Source: Chlamydiota bacterium (GTDB lineage: Bacteria > Auribacterota > Tritonobacteria > UBA1439). From it: a stretch of 64,000 nucleotides of DNA. Where the stretch lies: positions 49,645-113,644 of the forward strand of contig JAAYCL010000015.1 of assembly GCA_012729785.1 (NCBI GenBank), written 5' to 3'. A program made the position numbers and the translations under genes. Shown here one piece after another: positions 24,291-31,955 of the stretch. How positions within the stretch are numbered: the first letter of the stretch is position 1; each line of letters starts with the position of its first letter. Under the pieces are notes generated by a model. The model searched no databases. It saw only the letters and a program-made list of their open reading frames with translations, and was not told where the DNA came from.

Positions 24291-26774
24291 CTAGTAGTGC
24301 ACGGCGCACACCGCGTCCAGGTCGAATCCCGACGACCCGGCGCCGGAGCACGACCCCAGATCGGTCACGTGCCGCACGCGATCGCCGTTCCGGTCGACGA
24401 GCCAGCCGTCGCCCGTGGCGGTGATGCGGACGAAGCGCACCCAGTCGAGGTTGAGCGCGTCGAGGTCGAAGGCGTCTCCGCCGGCCGCGGGCGTGCGCGG
24501 GTCGGGGGAGCCGCCGCTGCTGTACGTCGGGGAGACGCCCGCGAAGCCGCGCGACGAGCCGTCGGCGTCGAGGTAGCAGTACGGATTGTAGAGGTTGAGT
24601 TCCCCGGTGTCCGTGTAGTGCGGGACGAAGTCGAAGGGGAAGGTGTGAAACAGCGCCCCGTCTTTGCTCACGGAGACCACCGCGGGCTCGATCCAGCGCC
24701 GCCGGGGGTCGCCCCCGGCGAAGAAGGCGTTCTCGAAGACGATGAAATCGGGGCCGGGGCCGTTCACGACGAGGTTGTCGGTGAACTCGAGCGTGATGCT
24801 GCCCCCGTACGGCGCCGACGCCCCGTTGTCGGTGTTGGCCCTGGCGTGCAGGGAGACGACGTGGGTCGACCCCATCGCCGCCCCCGCCCCGCGCGGGGCG
24901 CCGAGCGCCCACGAGAGGGACGACGAACCGTAGCCGCCCGGCGAGAGCGGATTGAACGAGACGACCCTGTCGGCGAACGGGTCGGCGGGGCCCGCGAGCG
25001 TCACCTCGCGCGGGACCGCGACCGCCCTCGCCTCGTCGGGGATGACGCCCGCGACGCCCGAGGCGGTGTAGGGGAGGGCGGCGTAGTGGCAGGCGGCGTC
25101 GTTGACGAGGCCGGTGTCGAGGAACTCCGTCCCGGCGCCGCGGTAGACGATGACGCCGTCCTCGGGGCTGGACGGGGGGGAGGCGGGGGAGCGGAGGATG
25201 ACGGTGAACGAGAAGTCGGGGTGCGCGGGATTGGTCCAGGCGAGGGCGACCTTCCGGTCGCTGGGCGCGGCGGAGAGGCCGGAGACGGAGAGGAGGGCGG
25301 GTTCGGAGACACGGATCGCCAGGTTCCTCTCCGCCTGCTCCGCCGCGGCGTCGGCGACGGCCGCCGTGAACGGGTAGTCGCCCGCGGTCGCCGCGACGGT
25401 GCCGCGGATGCGGCCCGAGGCGGCGTCGAGCGAGAGGCCCGAGGGGAGCCCGCCGCGCGGGAGCGACCATCGGTACGGCGGGGTCCCCCCTTCCGCATCG
25501 AGAGACGCCTCGTACGCCGCGTCGCGGGTCGCGTCCGGGAGATTGGAGGTGACGACGGTGAGCGCGTCGGCGTAGACGAGGAGTTCGAGCTCCGCGGCCG
25601 CCTCCTGCCCCTGCGCGTCGGTTACGCGCGCCGTGACGAGCAGATCGGCGGGCTCCCCGGGCGTGCCGCCGATGACGCCGCGCGCGGGGTCGATCCTGAG
25701 GCCGGCCGGGAGGGCGCCCGGATGGATCCGCCATTCGTAGGGGGGGGTCCCGCCGGAGGCCTCCAGCGTCTGCTCGTACGGCGCGCCGACGAGCCCCTCC
25801 GCCAGCGTTTCGGTCAGGATGAGGAGCTCCACCCCGCGGACGGTGAGGGCGTACTCGGCGACGTCGGCGTTCGAGCCGGCGTCCGAGACCATCGCCCTGA
25901 ACACCCACCGGCCCCCGGCGGACGGGACCCCGCCGACGAGGCCGCTCGCCGGCTCCAGCGAGAGCGCGTCGGGAAGGGCGCCGGCGACGATCGACCAGGC
26001 GTAGGGCGGGGTCCCGCCGGTCGCCTCCAGTTTCGCCGCGTACCCCTCCTTCGCGACCGCCTCGGGGAGCGCCCCGGTCGTGATGTAGAGCGGCTCGGTG
26101 ATCTTGCCCTGCGGGCGCTCGTACGCGATCCCCCCGCCGTCCGTGACGGCGAGGACGTAGACCGACTCCGCCCGCCTCCCCGCCGCGTCGACGACAGCGA
26201 GACCGACCTGGGCGGTCTCCGCGGTCCGCGCCGTCCCGCGCAGCATCCCGTGCGTCCCGTCGAGCTCGATCCCGGCGGGCAGGGCCCCCGAGGAGAGGCG
26301 CCAGGCGTACGGGAGCGTGCCCCCCTCCGCGAAGAGCGGAACGTAGTACGCGGTCCCGGTCACCGCGGGCGGCAGCGCCGCGGTCGTGATCCGCAAGGCC
26401 GCTTCGGGCTCCGGCGCCGCCCCGGCCTCCGCGGAGGGGCGCGCCGCAGCAGCCGGTGAGGCGGCGGGCGCCTCTTCGCCCTCCCCGCCGCCGTCGCGCG
26501 CGCGCGCGGAGGGGGGGACGGGAGTCGATTCACGAGAAGGCGCGGGGGAGGGCTCCGGCTCGGAGGCCTCGGGCGTGGAGTCACCGGCGCCGAAAAAGCG
26601 GGTGACGACGGTTGCGGGGTACAGGAGGCGCCTGAACGGGCGCGGCGCCCCGGCGCCGTTCCGTGCCGCCGGGGGGGCGGAGGCGCGGCGGTCGAGCGCC
26701 CGGGAGGCGGCGAACAGGGCCGCCCATACGAACAGTACAGCCGAGGCGAGGAGCGCGATCCTTGACGGTTTCAT
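24291..26774 (-). CDS. Large surface protein with Ig-like repeats, cobalamin-riboswitch-controlled
   Basis: An 827-residue protein with an N-terminal membrane segment (about 6-25). A Pro/Ser/Ala/Glu-rich stalk follows (70-125), then four putative-Ig (He_PIG) repeats of about 95 residues, each with the pattern GTPPY.W....GALP.GL.LD...G...GT (GGTLPYAWRLSSGALPAGIE; GGTPPYAWSIVAGALPDALS). An Fn3-like domain (SGLSAAPSDRKVALAWTNP) comes next. The C-terminal module of about 230 residues has GGSITLEFTDNLVVNGPGPD and FIVFENAFFAGG. It is the first gene behind the riboswitch and is followed by the ECF genes. Its likely role is to hold or capture a corrinoid at the cell surface. ATG 26774 is the first in-frame start, since the preceding codon is TGA. 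Confidence 0.75.
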   Translation of the reverse strand: MKPSRIALLASAVLFVWAALFAASRALDRRASAPPAARNGAGAPRPFRRLLYPATVVTRFFGAGDSTPEASEPEPSPAPSRESTPVPPSARARDGGGEGEEAPAASPAAAARPSAEAGAAPEPEAALRITTAALPPAVTGTAYYVPLFAEGGTLPYAWRLSSGALPAGIELDGTHGMLRGTARTAETAQVGLAVVDAAGRRAESVYVLAVTDGGGIAYERPQGKITEPLYITTGALPEAVAKEGYAAKLEATGGTPPYAWSIVAGALPDALSLEPASGLVGGVPSAGGRWVFRAMVSDAGSNADVAEYALTVRGVELLILTETLAEGLVGAPYEQTLEASGGTPPYEWRIHPGALPAGLRIDPARGVIGGTPGEPADLLVTARVTDAQGQEAAAELELLVYADALTVVTSNLPDATRDAAYEASLDAEGGTPPYRWSLPRGGLPSGLSLDAASGRIRGTVAATAGDYPFTAAVADAAAEQAERNLAIRVSEPALLSVSGLSAAPSDRKVALAWTNPAHPDFSFTVILRSPASPPSSPEDGVIVYRGAGTEFLDTGLVNDAACHYAALPYTASGVAGVIPDEARAVAVPREVTLAGPADPFADRVVSFNPLSPGGYGSSSLSWALGAPRGAGAAMGSTHVVSLHARANTDNGASAPYGGSITLEFTDNLVVNGPGPDFIVFENAFFAGGDPRRRWIEPAVVSVSKDGALFHTFPFDFVPHYTDTGELNLYNPYCYLDADGSSRGFAGVSPTYSSGGSPDPRTPAAGGDAFDLDALNLDWVRFVRITATGDGWLVDRNGDRVRHVTDLGSCSGAGSSGFDLDAVCAVHY

Positions 26775-26819
26775 TCAATGCATCAATGCGGTGCGCGTAT
26801 CCTCCCCGGGAGGCGGGCG

Positions 26820-26851
26820 AAAAAAAAAGCCCTCCGCGTGAGCGAAGGGCT
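26820..26851 (-). terminator. Intrinsic terminator of the cobalamin riboswitch expression platform
   Basis: Read on the minus strand, AGCCCTTCGC, a four-base loop and GCGGAGGGCT (one mismatch in a 10-bp stem) are followed by nine T. It lies between the aptamer (from 26880) and the first gene (26774), the position expected for transcription attenuation by ligand. Confidence 0.88.
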
Positions 26852-26879
26852 GCAGAATCGGCCGATCAGCTTCTCTCAC

Positions 26880-27060
26880 CCCGGAGAATACAGCGACGCG
26901 AGGTTTCCTGGCTCGCGGCAATGCGTCCCTTTCCGGCCTTCCCGGCACGGCGGCCTCGGCGGCCGCTTGCACCAGTGACCGGAGGGCGTGTCCCTTCGCC
27001 GCTTACAGTTGCGGGGGCAGCAGCGGATTCTCACCGCTTTCCCTCTCCGTGCCAAAGAAC
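26880..27060 (-). ncRNA. Cobalamin riboswitch (B12 aptamer)
   Basis: On the minus strand the conserved cobalamin core can be read in order. It opens with GGGAAAGCGGTGAGAATCCG, then CTGCCCCCGCAACTGTAAGC (complement at 26999-27042), then GGTCACTGGTGC, then GGGAAGGCC. The B12 box GAGCCAGGAAACCTC ends the aptamer (complement around 26901-26914). All diagnostic segments are present at normal spacing. Transcription should start near 27061 from the promoter just upstream, and a terminator lies downstream, so the element probably shuts off the five-gene uptake operon when cobalamin is plentiful. Confidence 0.95.
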
Positions 27061-27067
27061 CGGTGCA

Positions 27068-27096
27068 ATGGTACGCCAGGAGCGTGCGGGGGTCAA
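27068..27096 (-). promoter_or_regulatory. Promoter of the cobalamin riboswitch operon
   Basis: On the minus strand TTGACC (27091-27096), a 17-bp spacer and TACCAT (27068-27073) precede the aptamer. The predicted start point is right at the 5' end of the riboswitch. Confidence 0.75.
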
Positions 27097-27268
27097 CAGG
27101 GGATTTCGCCGGATTTGTCGGGCCTGCCCTGCGTGCCGGGCGTGTCGCACGGCATTTTTTACATTCCGGTTGCATTGTGGTGACAACCTCCCGCCGCCGC
27201 TGTGCGATCCTTCGGGCGTGATACGGGGAACGTGCCCCGCGCAGGGCGCCTGATGGAAGGAGGAGGCG

Positions 27269-28825
27269 ATGCAACTCTTCATCCGAGGTGCGATGATCGC
27301 GGCGGTATGGGCGGCGGGGACGTCCTGTTTTGCGCAAGTGGACCCGTGGCCGATGTTCCGCTGCAATCCCGCGCGCACCGGCGCGAGCCAACTGCACGGA
27401 TGCGCGACGGTGGCGCTCTCCTGGTCGTACGCCACGGGGCACACCATCGAGTCGTCCCCGGTCGTCGGCTCGGACGGGACCGCCTATTACGGCTCCTATG
27501 ACAATCGGATCTACGCGATGTCGTCTTCCGGGACCCTGGCCTGGAGCTACGACGCGGGGAACTTCGTCTCCACCTCCCCGGCCTTCGACGGAGACGCCGG
27601 GCGCGTCTACGTCGCCTCGTATGTCGGTCGCCTGTTCGCCTGCACCCTCGGCGGGGCGCTGGAGTGGAGCTACGAGACCGGGGGCCTCATCGCGCGATCG
27701 TCGCCCGCCGTCGATTCCGGCGGATGCATCTATCTGGGTTCGGCGGACAACCGCCTCCACGTGCTCTCGCCCGCGGGGGTGCTCGCCTGGAGTTATGAAA
27801 CCGCCGGCGACGTCCATTCGTCGCCCTCCATGGAGGGGGAGCGCGTATTCGTAGGATCCAAGGACGGGAGGCTCTACGCCCTCGGCGCGGACGGCGCGTT
27901 CGCCTGGAGTTACGATACTGGGAAAACCATCGGCGAGTCGTCCCCGGCGGTGGGGACGGACGGGACGGTCTACGTGGGGGAGATAGACCCTGGAAAAACC
28001 CCGGTCCCGTGCAATCTCTACGCATTCAACTCGTCGGGCGGTCTCGCCTGGAGTTACGCGACGGGGGACGACGTCAGTTCCTCGCCCGCGATCGGGGCGG
28101 AGGGGATCGTCGCGGCGTCGGGAGACGGCAACGTCTATCTGTTCAACACGGACGGGACATTCAGGTGGAGCTACGTCACGGGCGGGTACGTGCATTCGTC
28201 GCCGGCCGTCGACGAGGACGGGATGATCTTCGTCGGATCCTTCGATGGGGGGGTGTACGCGCTGGACAGCATCGGAACGCTCGCCTGGAGCTATCGCACG
28301 GCGGGGCCCGTACTATCGTCCCCCTCCATCGGCCTAGGCGGAACAGTCCAGATCGGCTCGTTCGACAGCGTGTGCTACTGCTTCGGCGCGGCGTCCGCAT
28401 CGACCCCGACCCCGACGCCCGAGCTCACACCGACGCCGGAACCGACAGAGACGCAGCCACCGCTCGACCTGAAGGTGAACAGCACGAGTCCCTCCGCGGG
28501 CGACGAATTCACGGCGGAGGTGTCGGTACAGCCCCTGGAAGAGACGTTCGACGCGTACGGGGTGGTGCTCGGTGCGGGAGGGGCGTGGTCGTTCGACCTC
28601 GCGAACCCGGGGGCGCTCGTTTCGGGCGTGCGGCCCCTTGTCCGGTCGGTCCCCGGCCTGACCGAGGTCTGGGGGGGGACGCTTTTCCATATGGATTCGA
28701 TACCGGACTATCTGCGGGGAGCCGGGTTTACGTTCATCGCCGGGCTCGTCCCCGCGGGGGCGCCGCCGGCGGTGGAATACGCGATCCCGGGCTTCGTGGA
28801 TCAGGAACAGGTGGAGATCAGGTAG
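27269..28825 (+). CDS. Exported PQQ-type beta-propeller protein
   Basis: A 518-residue exported protein with a signal peptide (about 1-21, ending TSCFAQ). Residues 35-375 contain eight repeats of about 40 residues with the pattern LAWSY.TG..V.SSPA...DG.VY.GS, predicting an eight-bladed PQQ-like propeller. A TPTPTPELTPTPEPTET linker follows. The C-terminal domain of about 125 residues (LDLKVNSTSPSAGDEFTAEV onward) resembles cohesin-like or Ig-like beta domains but is not recognised. No PQQ-ligand or dehydrogenase residues are evident, so a binding or structural role is likelier than catalysis. GGAAGGAGGAGG lies just before the ATG. It is divergent from the riboswitch operon. Confidence 0.8.
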   Translation: MQLFIRGAMIAAVWAAGTSCFAQVDPWPMFRCNPARTGASQLHGCATVALSWSYATGHTIESSPVVGSDGTAYYGSYDNRIYAMSSSGTLAWSYDAGNFVSTSPAFDGDAGRVYVASYVGRLFACTLGGALEWSYETGGLIARSSPAVDSGGCIYLGSADNRLHVLSPAGVLAWSYETAGDVHSSPSMEGERVFVGSKDGRLYALGADGAFAWSYDTGKTIGESSPAVGTDGTVYVGEIDPGKTPVPCNLYAFNSSGGLAWSYATGDDVSSSPAIGAEGIVAASGDGNVYLFNTDGTFRWSYVTGGYVHSSPAVDEDGMIFVGSFDGGVYALDSIGTLAWSYRTAGPVLSSPSIGLGGTVQIGSFDSVCYCFGAASASTPTPTPELTPTPEPTETQPPLDLKVNSTSPSAGDEFTAEVSVQPLEETFDAYGVVLGAGGAWSFDLANPGALVSGVRPLVRSVPGLTEVWGGTLFHMDSIPDYLRGAGFTFIAGLVPAGAPPAVEYAIPGFVDQEQVEIR

Positions 28826-28847
28826 GGAAAGGGGCGGGAGACGCGCA

Positions 28848-28879
28848 GAAAAAAAGGCTCCCCTTCGCGGGGAGCCTTT
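28848..28879 (-). terminator. Intrinsic terminator, strong on the minus strand
   Basis: An 11-bp stem (28853-28863 with 28869-28879, loop TTCGC) ends on the minus strand in seven T, 20 bp after the desulforedoxin-like gene. On the plus strand it follows the propeller gene by about 25 bp with only three T, so it may act weakly in both directions. Confidence 0.85.
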
Positions 28880-28900
28880 CGCTTCGTATGGGAAACGAGA

Positions 28901-29128
28901 TCAGGCCTTCTTCGGCTTCGCGGCGTGCTTCTTCCACGCCTCGGGATCCTGCTCCTTGACGAACTGCTTCCACGTCTCCGGTTCGCCCTTCTTCTGGAAC
29001 GAAACCATGCTCCTGCCGCAGCAGACGAGATCGCACTCCATCTCGTCGCAGACCTCAATCACGACGACCTTGAGGCCGCAACCGCCCTCGGGCCCGCACA
29101 CCAGCACATCACCCTGATTCAGCTTCAT
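28901..29128 (-). CDS. Small desulforedoxin-like metal-binding protein
   Basis: A 75-residue protein whose first 45 residues contain six cysteines. They lie in DVLVCGPEGGCGLKVVVIE and then CDEMECDLVCCGRSM. The ending LVCCG..M is that of desulforedoxin and desulfoferrodoxin N-terminal domains, which bind one iron through four Cys. The first pair is spaced C-x5-C instead of C-x2-C, and an extra C-x4-C precedes the CC pair, so metal geometry may differ. The C-terminal half is a charged helix (PETWKQFVKEQDPEAWKKHA) ending in a Lys-rich tail. AGGAGGT precedes the ATG. It is monocistronic, with its own promoter and terminator. Confidence 0.7.
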   Translation of the reverse strand: MKLNQGDVLVCGPEGGCGLKVVVIEVCDEMECDLVCCGRSMVSFQKKGEPETWKQFVKEQDPEAWKKHAAKPKKA

Positions 29129-29155
29129 CGAGCACTACCTCCTGACTTTGTAACT

Positions 29156-29184
29156 ATCTTACAAAAATCGTGGGCGGATTTCAA
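29156..29184 (-). promoter_or_regulatory. Promoter of the desulforedoxin-like gene
   Basis: On the minus strand TTGAAA (29179-29184), a 17-bp spacer and TAAGAT (29156-29161) lie about 30 bp before the ATG, with AGGAGGT between. Confidence 0.75.
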
Positions 29185-29277
29185 CGGAAAAGCGCCGGAA
29201 AAGGTGTCGCGGAGAATAACGAAAGGAGGCCGGGTAAGGGGTAATCCCCAACCTATTCCGCCGCAATCTGTAGCGGA

Positions 29278-30396
29278 TTATTCCCCCGCCCGGAGCGACG
29301 AGATCAGAAAATCGAGCGCGAAGCGCCCGCATCCAGGCGGCCCCGCGATGAAGCGGCCTGCCGCCCGGCGGGCCGCGGGGCGCGACCGGAGTGCGCACAC
29401 GAAGCGCTCGACGCCGGTTTCGGTGAAGAACAGGCGGCGCGCGAGGAGGGTCTGGCCGTGCCAGCCGAGCAGGAGGAGGCGGAGAAGCGCCGGGTAGGCG
29501 GCGGGCCGGGAGCGGACGATGCAGCGCGCGAGGAGGGCTGCGGATCGCATCGAGTAGTAGATCCCCTCGCGCGTCGCGGGGTCGGCCAAACCCGCCGCGT
29601 CGCCTGCGAGCGCCCACCCGCCGCCGCCGACCCGCCCCGCGCGCAGGCCGGGGGTCGGCACGAGGGCCGCATACGGCCTCGACCAGTCGAAGCGGACGCC
29701 GGGGTGCGAGGCCTCAAGCCACGCGCGCAGGCGCCTCCGCAGGCGCTCGCCGCGCGATCCGGCCAGCGGCGCAACGATCCCTGCGGAAGCGGCGGACGGC
29801 CCAGGGAAGAGCCACGCGTACGACGCCGCCCCTCCCACGAAGCCGATCGAGATGCGGCCGGGCTCGGGAGGGGCGAGGTAGTAGCCCGCGCAGAGCGAGA
29901 GCGCCTCGGCGGAAAACGGCGTCGAGAGGAGGCGCCGGACGATGCCGGTGGCCCCGTCGGCGCCCGCGAGAAAACCGGCGCGCCAGGCCTTTCCGCCGGC
30001 TTCGATCGCCCAGGAGGAACCGCGCCGTTCGATGCGGCGCACGCCCTCGGCCACGAGGCGGGCGCCCGCGGCTTCGGCCTCGCCGCGGAGCGCCCGGTCG
30101 AAGGCGGCGCGGTCGAAGACCGAGATCGGGCGGGGCAGCTCGATCGAAGGCGCCGCCCCGGCGCCGGGAGCGAAGAACGAGATGCGGCATGCGTCGGCGC
30201 GGGGCGCGGCGAGCCGGCGCAGCAGGGGCATCCGGTCGAAGGCGCGCGGCGGGATGCCGCCGCCGCAGTGCTTGGGGCCGCGGGCGGCGTGGAAGATGAC
30301 CGTGTCGATCCCCGCCCCGGCGAGCAGGGCCGCGAGCGTCGAGCCGGCGGGGCCGGCGCCGACGACCGCCACTGATGCGGTCATACGGTCGGGCAT
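29278..30396 (-). CDS. FAD-dependent oxidoreductase, geranylgeranyl-reductase-like
   Basis: A 372-residue flavoprotein. The N-terminal dinucleotide fold is ASVAVVGAGPAGSTLAALL, followed by the family-specific KHCGGGIPPRAFDRM. The second FAD motif is GWALAGDAAGLADPATREGI, with YYSMRSAALLA after it. These features match the geranylgeranyl reductase family, which saturates isoprenoid double bonds in lipids or quinones. The substrate cannot be set from sequence. The start could also be ATG 30384, which would put the fold closer to the N-terminus. It is divergent from the transglutaminase gene. No isoprenoid genes are adjacent. Confidence 0.82.
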   Translation of the reverse strand: MPDRMTASVAVVGAGPAGSTLAALLAGAGIDTVIFHAARGPKHCGGGIPPRAFDRMPLLRRLAAPRADACRISFFAPGAGAAPSIELPRPISVFDRAAFDRALRGEAEAAGARLVAEGVRRIERRGSSWAIEAGGKAWRAGFLAGADGATGIVRRLLSTPFSAEALSLCAGYYLAPPEPGRISIGFVGGAASYAWLFPGPSAASAGIVAPLAGSRGERLRRRLRAWLEASHPGVRFDWSRPYAALVPTPGLRAGRVGGGGWALAGDAAGLADPATREGIYYSMRSAALLARCIVRSRPAAYPALLRLLLLGWHGQTLLARRLFFTETGVERFVCALRSRPAARRAAGRFIAGPPGCGRFALDFLISSLRAGE

Positions 30397-30429
30397 CGGA
30401 CAAACGGGGGCCGAACAGCCGCGCGCGTT

Positions 30430-30458
30430 TTGCCGCCTCCCCGCCGATAGTGTATCAT
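30430..30458 (+). promoter_or_regulatory. Promoter for the transglutaminase/peptidase pair
   Basis: TTGCCG (30430-30435), a 17-bp spacer and TATCAT (30453-30458) lie 28 bp before the ATG, with GGGAGGAG between. Confidence 0.7.
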
Positions 30459-30485
30459 AGGGCGTGTCGTCGGGAGGAGAACCGG

Positions 30486-31955
30486 ATGAGAACCTCTGTG
30501 CGCCTCGTCGCCGCGCTGTGGCTCCTGTGCGCCGCCGGCTGCGCCGCCGTCCCCTCCCGCGCCGCCCCGCCCGATCTCGCGAAGCACCTGGGGAAGAGAT
30601 GGTACGGCATCTACTTCCTCGGCGGGAAGATCGGGTGGGCGGAGTCGGAGATCAGCGAGGCGACGCGCCGCGGGAAACCGGCGGTCGTCGTGCGCCTTGC
30701 GCTCACCGCGCGCGTGGAGATGCACGATGTCCCCCAGGAGATGTCGATCACCGAGGAGCGGGTGTACGTCCTGGAGGAGGGGCTCGAATCGTTTGCGGAC
30801 GAATCGAACACGGGCGGGGCGATGACGAGGATCGCCGGCACACGGGAGGGGGACAGGATGCGCGTCACCTCGATCGTCGGCGGCGAGAAACGGGAGGAGC
30901 TGATCGGCCTCCCCCCCGAGCGGTTCGAGGATTACCTCGCCGAGGAGCGGCTCGTCGGCGAGGGGGCCGGGGTGGGGGACGAGATCTCCTTCTCGCAGTA
31001 CCAGCCGCGAATGGGGAGGAGCGTGACGGCGGTCAGCCGGGTCGCGGCGGTCTCCCGCCGGCCGCTCGGGGGCGTTTCCACGGAGGTCTACACGGTCGAG
31101 ACCACGCTGAAGGAGATGGGGATCTCGTCGCGGTCGCTCCTCACCGCCTCCGGGGAGGTGCTCGAGACGCAGGTGGGCGGGGTGTTCACGATGCGGCTCG
31201 AGGACGAGAAGAGCGCCAAAAGCCTCGACTACCGGAGCGACGTCGTCCTGTCGAGCGCGATACGCACCGGGGTGAGGATCGTCGACCCGGCGCGGGTCCG
31301 GGTGCTGCGGGCGGCCCTGCGGGGAGTGCACGACCGCGCCCTCCTCGTCGAATCGGAACGCCAGTCGTACGCGGAGGGGCCCGGCGGGGAGCTGCTGCTC
31401 ACCGTGAAGGTCGAGGATCTGTCGAAGGCCGTTTCGCCGCGCCTCCCGCTCCCCAGGAGCGAATTCCCGCGCGAGCTCGCCCCCGGACTCTTCATCCAGA
31501 GCGAGAGCCCCGCGATCGTGGAGAAGGCGCGTCAGATCGTCGGGGCGGAGCGCGACGCGCGGGCGGCGAGCGATCTCCTCGTGCGCTGGGTGCACGGGAA
31601 CCTCGCCAAGCGGTTCAGCGCGTCGTTCTCGAACGCCCTCGACGTGCTGCAGGCGGGAGGAGGGGACTGCACCGAGCACTCGGTTCTCTACGTGGCGCTC
31701 GCGCGCGCCGCGGGGCTTCCCGCCCGCGAGGTCTCGGGGATCGTCTACTGCGACGACGGCTTCTACTACCACCAGTGGGCGGAGGCGTTCGTGGGGAAAT
31801 GGATCGCCGTGGACCCGACGTTCGGGCAGACGCAGGCCGACGCCACGCACATTCGGTTCGTCGAGGGGGATCTCCTCTCCCAGGCCCGGCTGTTGAACCT
31901 CATCGGCGCGCTCTCGATCGAGGTGCGGGGGTACTCGCATGAAGAGGACGGCTGA
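30486..31955 (+). CDS. Exported transglutaminase-like lipoprotein
   Basis: A 489-residue protein with a lipoprotein-type signal (VAALWLLCAAGCAAV). The large N-terminal part (about 35-340) is a beta-rich region with no recognised domain. A transglutaminase-like domain follows with the full triad: Cys395 in GGGDCTEHSVL, His429 in YYHQWAEAF and Asp443 in AVDPTFGQ. Bacterial members are usually cysteine proteases or amidases rather than cross-linkers. The next gene starts 17 bp before its stop, so the two are coupled. A role in envelope protein processing is an inference. Confidence 0.85.
   Translation: MRTSVRLVAALWLLCAAGCAAVPSRAAPPDLAKHLGKRWYGIYFLGGKIGWAESEISEATRRGKPAVVVRLALTARVEMHDVPQEMSITEERVYVLEEGLESFADESNTGGAMTRIAGTREGDRMRVTSIVGGEKREELIGLPPERFEDYLAEERLVGEGAGVGDEISFSQYQPRMGRSVTAVSRVAAVSRRPLGGVSTEVYTVETTLKEMGISSRSLLTASGEVLETQVGGVFTMRLEDEKSAKSLDYRSDVVLSSAIRTGVRIVDPARVRVLRAALRGVHDRALLVESERQSYAEGPGGELLLTVKVEDLSKAVSPRLPLPRSEFPRELAPGLFIQSESPAIVEKARQIVGAERDARAASDLLVRWVHGNLAKRFSASFSNALDVLQAGGGDCTEHSVLYVALARAAGLPAREVSGIVYCDDGFYYHQWAEAFVGKWIAVDPTFGQTQADATHIRFVEGDLLSQARLLNLIGALSIEVRGYSHEEDG

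Noticed and set aside
27120..27160. A GC-rich stem followed by six T on the plus strand upstream of the propeller gene
   Set aside because: The stem is only about five base pairs with a long loop, and no plus-strand gene lies upstream to be terminated.
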